Positions 53,691 through 64,000 of a stretch of 64,000 nucleotides of DNA are shown in pieces. Location: the NCBI GenBank assembly GCA_031769625.1, contig JAUIMM010000169.1, forward strand, positions 10,102,001 to 10,166,000, given 5' to 3'. The DNA comes from Taudactylus pleione. Lineage: Eukaryota; Chordata; Amphibia; Anura; Myobatrachidae. Position 1 is the first letter of the stretch. Each line of letters starts with the position of its first letter. Below the pieces are notes generated by a model that had not been told where the DNA came from, ran no database searches, and was given only the letters and a program-made list of their open reading frames with translations. Both the position numbers and the translations under genes were made by a program.

Positions 53691-54201
53691 AACTCTGCGA
53701 TTAGGATCCCTACCAATTCTCAGTGTACAGTATTCTTGTGTCTACATTTACCAGTGCAAGTCTGCGACTGGATCACTATCAACTCTCAGTACATCCCTGT
53801 CGCATCTACAATTCCTGTATTTATCAGTGCAAGTCTGCCTCCGGATTATCTCCAGTGACTATCTTGATTCTATTGTCTTCTAGTGTTCACTCATCTCTAG
53901 GGTTCCTAGTTTTAATCCATGCTAATATAGTTTCCAGTCTTCCTGCCACTCCCAGGTACCTGTCCAGAGGGCCGTGACCTGCTCATTTGGTGCAGCAAAA
54001 CCATATTCCATTAGGAGGGGTCACTGGTGAAGACCACCAAGTGAGTTAGACTCCGCGCCTCTGGGTAGATCTAGCCAAACCTGGGTTTGGCCGCAATAAG
54101 GAGACCTAGAACACTCACTCACTCACCTGCTTTGTTCCCTAGCCACCCTAACCCCCTGGCTATTGTCCCCACCTGAAGTACTTCCCATACAGTTCCTGAC
54201 A

Positions 54202-55045
54202 CACTCTCAGTCAAATGGTCAGACTGAGAAGGTGAGTAATAATTGTCCAATTAAGGTTGCTACAAAAAGAGCACATGTGGAAACATATTGTCAGTGCCAG
54301 CAGTTATGGACATGACTGGCCTGCTTTCAAACACTCAGCAGGTCACTGATTACCTGGCCTTCCCAATCAGAATCCTCAACAGAACCTATCTGAGCTCAGC
54401 CTCTAGCAAGAGATGACATCTTAGACAACCAGGAGGACTGGGTAGACTCTTTCTATAAGCAGAATTTGCCAACAACCTGCACTACCACTGAAGTACAGGC
54501 TCCACACCATTATTTTCTCTTCTTGAGTACTACCCCTGACTTCCCAAAATTCATGTTGCCTTGAAATTGGGAGTATCAGCAGTGGGAAAGGTACTCCGGC
54601 AGTTCCACGACATTTGGGCTAGGTCACTGCAGCCCAAATCCTCAGACACATACAAAATGGCAGCTAATAAAAGGAGTAGGAGGGACCCATGTTTGGGTTG
54701 AGGAGACAAAATCTGGTTGTCAACCAGGAACATTAAGAAATTTGCTTCCAAGTACATTGGTCCCTTCCAAATCACCCAGGTTCTCAAACTGGTGGCATTT
54801 TGGCTGAAACTACCAGACTCTGTGAAGATCCCCAATGTATTCCATCACTAGTTGTGGTGTCACCATAGGTTGAGAACAAAATCAAGCCGGTTTTAGATGT
54901 CTGCAGATACAGACTGAAAGGGATATGGTCTGGAGTAATGAACCTGGGTGGAAGCATCAGATGTCCATGATCCACAGGCAATCAGAAAATTACTGAGGAA
55001 ATTCCCACATAAGAGTATTTGTGAGTGAACAGTGGCCACCTTTTT
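54202..55045 (+). pseudogene. Gypsy A integrase end and chromodomain (unit 1)
   Basis: HSQSNGQTEK (54202-54231) is followed by the 188-bp module (54232-54419), then LDNQEDWVDSF (about 54420-54452). KRSRRDPCFG-like and LSTRNIKKFASKYIGPFQII (about 54722-54780), NWWHFG and IPNVFHH-like follow: the integrase C-terminal GPY/F region (YIGPF). A chromodomain remnant follows (about 54890-55000, GYGLE and WVEASDVHDPQAI). An integrase-chromodomain fusion marks a chromovirus. The last codons run into the polypurine tract. Frames change repeatedly. Confidence 0.88.
54232..54419. repeat. 188-bp LTR-derived module inside integrase (unit 1)
   Basis: From GTGAGTAATAATTGTCCAAT to GAGATGACAT. The same module with the same ends is at 43717-43904 and 55493-55680. 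In integrase it replaces about a dozen codons expected between QTEK and LDNQEDW, so it is a replacement more than a simple insertion. Confidence 0.8.
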
Positions 55046-55053
55046 GAAGGGGG
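55046..55053 (+). promoter_or_regulatory. Gypsy A polypurine tract (unit 1)
   Basis: GAAGGGGG directly before TAC and the LTR start TGTCAG at 55057. This is the usual plus-strand primer position. Confidence 0.75.
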
Positions 55054-55056
55054 TAC

Positions 55057-55549
55057 TGTCAGTACTCTCAGTCATGGACATGACTGGCCTGCTTCCAAAC
55101 ACTCAGCAGATCACTAAGTGCTGACCGCCCTAATCAGAATCCTCAACAGAACCCAGCAGGGCTTAGGCTAGTGATGACTTAACACTTCTCTCAGGTGTCA
55201 CCACTAACCTCTAGCACCAATGATTCATGCAGGGAATCACCTATCTGCCAACCACTATAAAAGCCTGCTCAGTGTATTTTTCCAGTATGTGGGTATCAAT
55301 TGTGTTTTGATAGATGCTCCTACTTCAGAACTATACTTTCCAGTACAGTTTGCTTCCAGTGTGCATGTGCAGCACTGTTTACAAGCAATGACCATCCAGA
55401 GGAAGATGGCTTAAGGGAAAGTTCCTTGGAACACAGGATTCCTGGAAAAGAGGCTTAGAATGCACAATGAAATGTGAAAGTGTAACAAGTCTGTGAGTAA
55501 TAATTGTCCAATTAAGGTTGCTACAAAAAGAGCACATGTGGAAATATAT
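55057..55549 (+). repeat. Gypsy A 3' LTR (unit 1)
   Basis: TGTCAGTACTCTCAGTCATG onward, homologous to 43774. It holds CACTATAAAAGCCTGCTCAG (TATA-like). It is followed at 55550 by a second partial LTR start (TGTCAGTACCAGCAATCATG, to 55680). That gives an LTR-LTR arrangement such as unequal recombination would leave. Confidence 0.72.
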
Positions 55550-55683
55550 TGTCAGTACCAGCAATCATGGACATGACTGGCCTGATTTCATACACTCAGC
55601 AGGTCACTAATTACCTGGCCTTCCCAACCAGAATCATCAACAGAACCCATCTGGGCTCAGCCTCAAGCAAGAGATGACATAAC

Positions 55684-55876
55684 AGGTAGAATTTACGAAC
55701 CAGCGGCTTCTGTAAGCTGCATCCCGGTGAGTTGCAGGTACATTTTTAAAACGACACCCAGAGTCAGTGTAAAGCCTAGGGTGCTTTACACTGACTCCAG
55801 GTGCCATTATAAATATGTACCTGCATTCTGCCCAAAAGCAGCGGCTTACAGAAGCCGCTGCTTCGTAATTCTCCCC
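55684..55876. mobile_element. Hairpin MITE at the unit end (unit 1)
   Basis: Left GGTAGAATTTACGAACCAGC and right GCTGCTTCGTAATTCTCCCC are inverse, with GCGGCTTCTGTAAGC/GCTTACAGAAGCCGC inside. An inner palindrome TCAGTGTAAAGCCTAGG-like pairs with GGTGCTTTACACTGA. The tandem junction lies 11 bp beyond its end. Confidence 0.82.
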
Positions 55877-55887
55877 AGCATCTCTCT

Positions 55888-58800
55888 CACATATGTGTGT
55901 CTTTTTGTGTTTTTTGTCTGATTAAAAGTTAAGTTTTAAGTTTCATGTAATATAAATATTTAATGTAATAATTATTCATAATTAAGAGTGCATCAACTAA
56001 GGAAAATTCTTTTTTTGAGTCATATCTCCTATGACCCAACACAAACTATACAAGTACTTCCTGTACTTTTCCAATGGTGTACCACCAGCAAACTTATAAG
56101 CATTATTAAGGTATTATACTTTAGTATTCTCTTTTTAAATTATGCTGGTCTCTGATTATTATAGTGACTACATTGTAAGTGTTATTTTTTTCCTGTGCGG
56201 TCTCTAAAAATCCCTCTCCCCCAACATTTGAAGAATGTCTAGATGACATTTTAATATTTTCTTGCCTCACAACCCACCGTCAACAAGATGTACTCAAACG
56301 ACTATGAGCCGAGCCAACCACTTATACACAAATTGGACAAGTGTAAGTTTGAGCAGACCTCGCTACCTTTTCTTGAGTACATAATTTCAGGCATGGGTGT
56401 GGAGATAGAGCAGGGCAAAACTCCAGGCTATCAAGGAGTGGCCACTGTGCCACTCAATGATTCATGGGGTTTTCTAACTTCTTCCAGCAGTTCAATTAGA
56501 ACTAATTCAGGGTGGTAGCCCTGATAATGCCTCTATCTCAGTGGGATACCATTGGAAAGCTTCACCCTTTGCGGATATCATTCCCACAAAACGCTGCCCA
56601 CAGAAAGGAATTACAGAAATGGGTACAAGGAACTCCTAGCCAATAAAATGGTGTTTGAGGAGTTCAGACATTTGCTTGAGGGGGCCTTACACCTGGTGAA
56701 GCTTTTACAGATCACAAAAAAAACTGGCATATCTCCAGTCAGCCAGCAGACTGAACCCAAGACAAACATGCTGAACACTGTCATTCTCCAGGTTCCAACT
56801 TACTATCACCTTTTAGCCAGGCTCTTAAAACAAAAAAGCAGATCCTCTATCTTGCTCATTTGACAACATGGACAGAGAAGAGGAGGGGAATCCCACACCA
56901 CTGGTGACCCATCTAGTATACTAGCAGTTATGGATACCATCCCTACAGGAGTTTTCTCCAGCAAATCATTTGTGACAGGATGGCTGAGACTCATATTACT
57001 CAGCTGGGCCCAGATATCACAAATTTGGGTTATCCCAGGACCCGGAAAATGGGTGTGGATTAACAGATAGACAGTAAAAAGGTTAACAGTGTCTAGATAG
57101 ACACCAGATGTTAGACAGTCTACTGGGAAAAAACTTCAACAAACTCAAGATTGACATGTAAGAAGGTCAACAGGTACAAATGGTCGACATGGTCAAAAGG
57201 TCGACATGAAAACAGATGGTTGATACATGATTTTGTTTGTTTTTTAGCCCTAATCTTCACTCTAACCCAAACCCTTTCCTTGGAGCCTAACCCTAACCCT
57301 CCCTCCTGGTGCCTAACCCTAACTGTTGGGGGAGGTGCTTGACCCTAACCCTCCCTACTTGTGCCTAACCCTAACCGTTGGGGGAGATGCTTGACCCTAA
57401 CCATCCTTTCTAGTGCCTAACCCTAACCCTCAGGTAAGTGGCTAACCTCCCTCCTGGTGCCTAACTCTCTAACCATTGAGGTAAGTGCCTTACCCCAACC
57501 CTTTGGTAAGTGCCAGAGACTTAGGGTTAGAGTTAGGCACTTACCCCAATGGTAATTCATTCTGAACATATTCCGACTCCACATTTTTCTATGGACATCA
57601 CATTGGATAGGGGTATCCAGTTCACTTATTGGTTCTAGAGGGTGTTCTGCAATCAGGCAAACATAAAACTGAACTTTTCCTCAGACTATTACTCTGTCAG
57701 GATGCGGCCTGGGATCGGCCGTTACTCACCTCTTTGCAAGCATCCTTGGGCTTAGGTGTTCAGTTGCTGGGAGTGGAGGTGAGTTGTGGCTGAGTATTCT
57801 CCCTGGGTCTGCTAGGGCTTCCATGTGTGTGTCCTGGTTCCTGGGTTGCCAGGCATGGGCGCAGCCATGTTGGTCCATATCAGCTGACTAGTGTTCCCCA
57901 ATGGTAGTCCTGTGGCCAATCAGCTGATCCTCTGATCCAATGACCAGCAACCTAAGAGTATTTATTCTGACTCCAGGAACAGGAAACTGCTTTTCAACTT
58001 CGCTGTTCCAGTGATTGTTATGCTCTCCTGTGTGTTTACTTCACTCCTATAGTGGTTTCTACTGTGACTATGTCTCAGGCTCTGCAGTGTTCCTTCCCAG
58101 TGAACCCTCCTTGTGACTACCACTGCTGTTCAGCTATTCTAGTAGTTTCAATTCAGCTCCATCTGTTGATTCGTGTGAAGAGTTACCTTGTGCACTTTTT
58201 GCAGTTTTCTTATGCACTTCCTTGGTTTCCAGAGACCACCCTGAAAGGGGGGGGTACTGTCAGGATGTGGCCTGGGATTGGCCGCTACACACCTCCATGC
58301 CGGCGTCCTTGGGCTTAGGTGTTCAGTCTCTGGGAGTGGAGGTGAGTGGTGGCTGAGTATTTTCCCTGGGGTCTGCTATGGCTTCTGTGCGTGCGTCCTG
58401 GTTCCTGGGATGCCGAACATGGATGCAGCCATGTTGGTCCATATCACATGACTAGTGTACCCCAATGGTAGTCCTGTGGTCAATCAGCTGATCCTCTTAT
58501 CCAATGACCAGCTACCTAAGGGTATTTTAGTCTGACTCCAGGAACAGGAAACTGCTGTTCAACTTCGCTGTCCCAGTGATTATTATGCTCTCCAGTGGTT
58601 TCCACAAAGTATCTCCTGTGTGTTGTTTCAGCCCTCACGCCAACCTCCAGTGTTACATGTATTAGCTCCCATGCTAATTCTCAGTGTGTTACTTCAGCTC
58701 TCTCACAGAACTCCAGTGTTTCATGTAACAGTTCCTGTGTTGTCTTTCAGTGTGCTGCTCAGCTCTCAAGCTGCCTCTCTTCAAGCTGATTACTAATTTA

Positions 58801-61800
58801 GCTGTCCAGCTGCATCTCTGTGTTTACTTTGCTCCTATAGTGGTTTCTACTGTGACTATGGGGGTCATTCAGACCCACTCGCGAGTGGCAGTACGCTCGC
58901 AAGTGGGTCGATGGTCCCCACTGCGCATGCGCATGACGGAGGGAGCTCCGTTGTGCGCATGCGCGAGACCCGGCGAGCAAAGGACTTTCCATCGCTCCGG
59001 GTCTCGCACCAAAGGGAACGTGCTGTCGATGCTGATTGACAGCACGCCCCCTTTGGTGGGCGTGCCGGGGGCATGCCTGCCAGACGGAGGCGTTCCCATG
59101 GGAATGCCTACCGTCTGATGCCGGCCCCACTGACATCACTAGTGATGTCAGTGGGAGTGATTTTGGCTCTGATAGAGCCCAAATCACTCCTGGGCTTGTG
59201 GTTGAGAAACCCGACCACAGGGTTTCACTCGCAAGTCCGATGGTCGCGATGGTCAAGACCATCGCGACCATCTTGTTGGACGCTCGTATATGCTGTGGGT
59301 GGTGACCCACAGCTATACGAGCGTCCAGGAGGACGCTCCATATTAATGGAGGAGGGCCCTGATTCAGAGCGAGCACTCTGGTCAGAGCGTCCAGCTCTGA
59401 ATCAGGGCCTATGTCTCAGGCTCTGCAGTGTTCCTTCCCAGGGAACCCTCCTTGTGACTACCAATGCTGTTCATCTATTTATACCTTGTGCTGACTACCT
59501 TCAGTTCTCAGTATTTCAAAACAAGTACTGACTACCATCGATTCCCAGTGTTTTATATGAAGTGCTGGTTACCATCGCCATTCAGCATCTCATACCAAGT
59601 ATCGATTACCCTCGAATCTCAGTGTCTCATTCCAATTGCTGATTACCATCGATTCTCAGTGTGTCATACCAAGTATCCATTCTCAGTGTCTCATTCCAAG
59701 TGCTGATTACCATCGATTCTCAGTATGTCAGTCATACCAAGTATTGATTCTCAATGTCTCAATCCAAGTGCTGATTACCATCAATTCTCAGTGTCTCATT
59801 CCAAGTGCTGAATACCATCGATTCTCAGTGTCTCATTCCAAGTGCTGACTACAGTCGATTCTCAGTACTGGCTACTATTGCCACTCAGCACCTCATACCA
59901 ACTATCAATTACCATCGCCATTTAGCATCTCATACAAGCTACTGATTACCATCGATTCCCAGTATCTCATTCCAAGTGCTGACTACTATAGCCATTCAGC
60001 ATCTCATACCAACTATTGATTACCATCGATTCTCAGTGTCTCATTCCAAGTGATGACTACCATCGATTCTCAGTGTCTTATACCATTTCTTAGTATATTC
60101 CTGTGTCTCATTTCTCAGTGCAACTCTGCGATTAGGATCCCTACCAATTCTCAGTGTACAGTATTCTTGTGTCTACATTTACCAGTGCAAGTCTGCGACT
60201 GGATCACTATCAACTCTCAGTACATCCCTGTCGCATCTACAATTCCTGTATTTATCAGTGCAAGTCTGCCTCCGGATTATCTCCAGTGACTATCTTGATT
60301 CTATTGTCTTCTAGTGTTCACTCATCTCTAGGGTTCCTAGTTTTAATCCATGCTAATATAGTTTCCAGTCTTCCTGCCACTCCCAGGTACCTGTCCAGAG
60401 GGCCGTGACCTGCTCATTTGGTGCAGCAAAACCATATTCCATTAGGAGGGGTCACTGGTGAAGACCACCAAGTGAGTTAGACTCCGCGCCTCTGGGTAGA
60501 TCTAGCCAAACCTGGGTTTGGCCGCAATAAGGAGACCTAGAACACTCACTCACTCACCTGCTTTGTTCCCTAGCCACCCTAACCCCCTGGCTATTGTCCC
60601 CACCTGAAGTACTTCCCATACAGTTCCTGACACACTCTCAGTCAAATGGTCAGACTGAGAAGGTGAGTAATAATTGTCCAATTAAGGTTGCTACAAAAAG
60701 AGCACATGTGGAAACATATTGTCAGTGCCAGCAGTTATGGACATGACTGGCCTGCTTTCAAACACTCAGCAGGTCACTGATTACCTGGCCTTCCCAATCA
60801 GAATCCTCAACAGAACCTATCTGAGCTCAGCCTCTAGCAAGAGATGACATCTTAGACAACCAGGAGGACTGGGTAGACTCTTTCTATAAGCAGAATTTGC
60901 CAACAACCTGCACTACCACTGAAGTACAGGCTCCACACCATTATTTTCTCTTCTTGAGTACTACCCCTGACTTCCCAAAATTCATGTTGCCTTGAAATTG
61001 GGAGTATCAGCAGTGGGAAAGGTACTCCGGCAGTTCCACGACATTTGGGCTAGGTCACTGCAGCCCAAATCCTCAGACACATACAAAATGGCAGCTAATA
61101 AAAGGAGTAGGAGGGACCCATGTTTGGGTTGAGGAGACAAAATCTGGTTGTCAACCAGGAACATTAAGAAATTTGCTTCCAAGTACATTGGTCCCTTCCA
61201 AATCACCCAGGTTCTCAAACTGGTGGCATTTTGGCTGAAACTACCAGACTCTGTGAAGATCCCCAATGTATTCCATCACTAGTTGTGGTGTCACCATAGG
61301 TTGAGAACAAAATCAAGCCGGTTTTAGATGTCTGCAGATACAGACTGAAAGGGATATGGTCTGGAGTAATGAACCTGGGTGGAAGCATCAGATGTCCATG
61401 ATCCACAGGCAATCAGAAAATTACTGAGGAAATTCCCACATAAGAGTATTTGTGAGTGAACAGTGGCCACCTTTTTGAAGGGGGTACTGTCAGTACTCTC
61501 AGTCATGGACATGACTGGCCTGCTTCCAAACACTCAGCAGATCACTAAGTGCTGACCGCCCTAATCAGAATCCTCAACAGAACCCAGCAGGGCTTAGGCT
61601 AGTGATGACTTAACACTTCTCTCAGGTGTCACCACTAACCTCTAGCACCAATGATTCATGCAGGGAATCACCTATCTGCCAACCACTATAAAAGCCTGCT
61701 CAGTGTATTTTTCCAGTATGTGGGTATCAATTGTGTTTTGATAGATGCTCCTACTTCAGAACTATACTTTCCAGTACAGTTTGCTTCCAGTGTGCATGTG

Positions 61801-62318
61801 CAGCACTGTTTACAAGCAATGACCATCCAGAGGAAGATGGCTTAAGGGAAAGTTCCTTGGAACACAGGATTCCTGGAAAAGAGGCTTAGAATGCACAATG
61901 AAATGTGAAAGTGTAACAAGTCTGTGAGTAATAATTGTCCAATTAAGGTTGCTACAAAAAGAGCACATGTGGAAATATATTGTCAGTACCAGCAATCATG
62001 GACATGACTGGCCTGATTTCATACACTCAGCAGGTCACTAATTACCTGGCCTTCCCAACCAGAATCATCAACAGAACCCATCTGGGCTCAGCCTCAAGCA
62101 AGAGAAGACATAACAGGTAGAATTTACGAACCAGCGGCTTCTGTAAGCTGCATCCCGGTGAGTTGCAGGTACATTTTTAAAACGACACCCAGAGTCAGTG
62201 TAAAGCCTAGGGTGCTTTACACTGACTCCAGGTGCCATTATAAATATGTACCTGCATTCTGCCCAAAAGCAGCGGCTTACAGAAGCCGCTGCTTCGTAAT
62301 TCTCCCCAGCATCTCTCT
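55888..62318. repeat. Tandem unit 2 (6431 bp)
   Basis: Near-identical to unit 1. Counterparts: gypsy A RT 56238-56540, RNase H 56540-56990, CCCTAA element 57070-57555, integrase core 57561-57694, gypsy B 57695-60632 (3' LTR from 58258), MITE 58860-59409, minisatellite 59516-60121, integrase end/chromodomain 60633-61476, LTR A 61488-61980, 188-bp module copies 60663-60850 and 61924-62111, end MITE 62115-62307. Frames and breaks are the same as in unit 1, showing that the decay predates duplication. Confidence 0.95.
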
Positions 62319-64000
62319 CACATATGTGTGTCTTTTTGTGTTTTTTGTCTGATTAAAAGTTAAGTTTTAAGTTTCATGTACTATAAATATTTAATGTAAT
62401 AATTATTCATAATTAAGAGTGCATCAACTAAGGAAAATTCTTTTTTTGAGTCATATCTCCTATGACCCAACACAAACTATACAAGTACTTCCTGTACTTT
62501 TCCAATGGTGTACCACCAGCAAACTTATAAGCATTATTAAGGTATTATACTTTAGTATTCTCTTTTTAAATTATGCTGGTCTCTGATTATTATAGTGACT
62601 ACATTGTAAGTGTTATTTTTTTCCTGTGCGGTCTCTAAAAATCCCTCTCCCCCAACATTTGAAGAATGTCTAGATGACATTTTAATATTTTCTTGCCTCA
62701 CAACCCACCGTCAACAAGATGTACTCAAACGACTATGAGCCGAGCCAACCACTTATACACAAATTGGACAAGTGTAAGTTTGAGCAGACCTCGCTACCTT
62801 TTCTTGAGTACATAATTTCAGGCATGGGTGTGGAGATAGAGCAGGGCAAAACTCCAGGCTATCAAGGAGTGGCCACTGTGCCACTCAATGATTCATGGGG
62901 TTTTCTAACTTCTTCCAGCAGTTCAATTAGAACTAATTCAGGGTGGTAGCCCTGATAATGCCTCTATCTCAGTGGGATACCATTGGAAAGCTTCACCCTT
63001 TGCGGATATCATTCCCACAAAACGCTGCCCACAGAAAGGAATTACAGAAATGGGTACAAGGAACTCCTAGCCAATAAAATGGTGTTTGAGGAGTTCAGAC
63101 ATTTGCTTGAGGGGGCCTTACACCTGGTGAAGCTTTTACAGATCACAAAAAAAACTGGCATATCTCCAGTCAGCCAGCAGACTGAACCCAAGACAAACAT
63201 GCTGAACACTGTCATTCTCCAGGTTCCAACTTACTATCACCTTTTAGCCAGGCTCTTAAAACAAAAAAGCAGATCCTCTATCTTGCTCATTTGACAACAT
63301 GGACAGAGAAGAGGAGGGGAATCCCACACCACTGGTGACCCATCTAGTATACTAGCAGTTATGGATACCATCCCTACAGGAGTTTTCTCCAGCAAATCAT
63401 TTGTGACAGGATGGCTGAGACTCATATTACTCAGCTGGGCCCAGATATCACAAATTTGGGTTATCCCAGGACCCGGAAAATGGGTGTGGATTAACAGATA
63501 GACAGTAAAAAGGTTAACAGTGTCTAGATAGACACCAGATGTTAGACAGTCTACTGGGAAAAAACTTCAACAAACTCAAGATTGACATGTAAGAAGGTCA
63601 ACAGGTACAAATGGTCGACATGGTCAAAAGGTCGACATGAAAACAGATGGTTGATACATGATTTTGTTTGTTTTTTAGCCCTAATCTTCACTCTAACCCA
63701 AACCCTTTCCTTGGAGCCTAACCCTAACCCTCCCTCCTGGTGCCTAACCCTAACTGTTGGGGGAGGTGCTTGACCCTAACCCTCCCTACTGGTGCCTAAC
63801 CCTAACCGTTGGGGGAGATGCTTGACCCTAACCATCCTTTCTAGTGCCCTCAGGTAAGTGGCTAACCTCCCTCCTGGTGCCTAACTCTCTAACCATTGAG
63901 GTAAGTGCCTTACCCCAACCCTTTGGTAAGTGCCAGAGACTTAGGGTTAGAGTTAGGCACTTACCCCAATGGTAATTCATTCTGAACATATTCCGACTCC
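62319..64000. repeat. Tandem unit 3, cut by the window end
   Basis: Covers the half palindrome, gypsy A RT (62669-62971), RNase H (62971-63421) and the CCCTAA element (63501-63975, shortened by 11 bp near 63847), up to the start of the integrase piece. It shares T at the 56522 site and A at the 57195 site with unit 2, against unit 1, but agrees with unit 1 at a G/T site near 50937/57357. Confidence 0.94.

Larger units (their letters stand above)
51265..54201 (+). mobile_element. Gypsy B, internally deleted LTR retrotransposon (unit 1)
   Basis: Inserted in gypsy A integrase. It starts TGTCAGG and ends CCTGACA (perfect 7-bp inverse LTR ends). Flanks TACTC (51260-51264) and CACTC (54202-54206) form a 5-bp duplication with one mismatch. 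It consists of a truncated 5' LTR (51265 to about 51800), a polypurine tract (GAAAGGGGGGG at about 51813-51823) and a 3' LTR (51827-54201). All coding sequence is gone. The 3' LTR carries a MITE and a minisatellite. Confidence 0.85.
51827..54201 (+). repeat. Gypsy B 3' LTR (unit 1)
   Basis: TGTCAGGATGTGGCCTGGGA to CAGTTCCTGACA. The first 600 bp match the truncated 5' copy at 51265. It includes the multi-hairpin MITE (52429-52978), a minisatellite (53085-53690) and a GGTGAAGACC...GTTAGACTC segment near 54030. Without the MITE it is about 1.8 kb, long for a gypsy LTR. Confidence 0.78.
49458..55887. repeat. Tandem unit 1 (6430 bp)
   Basis: Left edge at CACATATGTG, the palindrome centre; right edge after CAGCATCTCTCT. 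Order: half palindrome and tail of the 412-bp insert, L1 duplication copy, gypsy A RT/RNase H, CCCTAA element, integrase core piece, gypsy B, integrase end with chromodomain, LTR A pieces, hairpin MITE. Confidence 0.95.
49458..64000. repeat. Tandem array of 6.43-kb units (at least 2.26 copies)
   Basis: Period 6430-6431. The ATATGTGTGTC start sits at 49461, 55891 and 62322. All named internal features recur at the same offsets. Visible differences are few: T/C at 50102/56522, T/A near 50765/57195, a G-run of 7 versus 8 at 51818/58249, A/C near 52752/59180, G/C near 53236/59667, and an 11-bp loss in unit 3 near 63847. The array continues beyond the window. The unit is a slice of nested transposons, not a gene. 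Confidence 0.97.

Overview
Eukaryotic, repeat-dominated DNA, most likely from a large anuran amphibian (frog or toad) genome. The evidence is indirect. Ty1/copia, Ty3/gypsy with a chromodomain, L1, hAT, PIF/Harbinger and Tc1/mariner remnants lie side by side. There is a tRNA-headed SINE, and many foldback MITEs with terminal sequences I associate with frogs. I found no host protein-coding exon, no intact transposase or polymerase ORF, and no structural RNA gene. Every coding-like stretch is a broken mobile-element gene. The species cannot be named from the sequence.

Layout. 0.8-2.3 kb: Ty1/copia pol remnant carrying a MITE. 3-9.5 kb: Harbinger-type MITEs between the arms (about 0.91 kb each) of a 5.4-kb inverted duplication. 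11.5-12.5 kb: nested non-autonomous elements carrying a CCCTAA-rich tract. 13.9-17.3 kb: MITEs, including a near-perfect 256-bp palindrome. 18.9-23.5 kb: degenerate hAT transposon interrupted by a SINE and a MITE. 24.1-24.6 kb: a MITE built from consecutive hairpins. 25.4-30.4 kb: a second, different Ty1/copia element with tRNA-iMet-like primer site, a minisatellite leader, gag, protease, integrase and RT remnants, and three hairpin MITEs. 31-43 kb: sparse MITEs, a Tc1/mariner scrap, a PIF/Harbinger transposase fragment, and long unassigned AT-rich DNA.

43.6-64 kb is the notable part. A Ty3/gypsy element (called A) was opened by an antisense L1, whose target duplication falls in the RT LDD codons. 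The L1 received a 3.2-kb hAT and a 412-bp insertion containing a palindrome. A second gypsy element (called B) sits in the integrase of A, and a multi-hairpin MITE sits in the LTR of B. A 6430/6431-bp segment of this nest (49458-55887) was then duplicated in tandem: one complete first unit, one complete second unit (55888-62318) and a third running off the window end. By eye, units differ at only about ten sites. The unit boundary lies within a few bases of the centre of the palindrome. Unit 1 is preceded by the full palindrome, and later units keep only half. Together this reads as a young macrosatellite seeded at a cruciform-prone site, or, less interestingly, an assembly artefact of the same shape.
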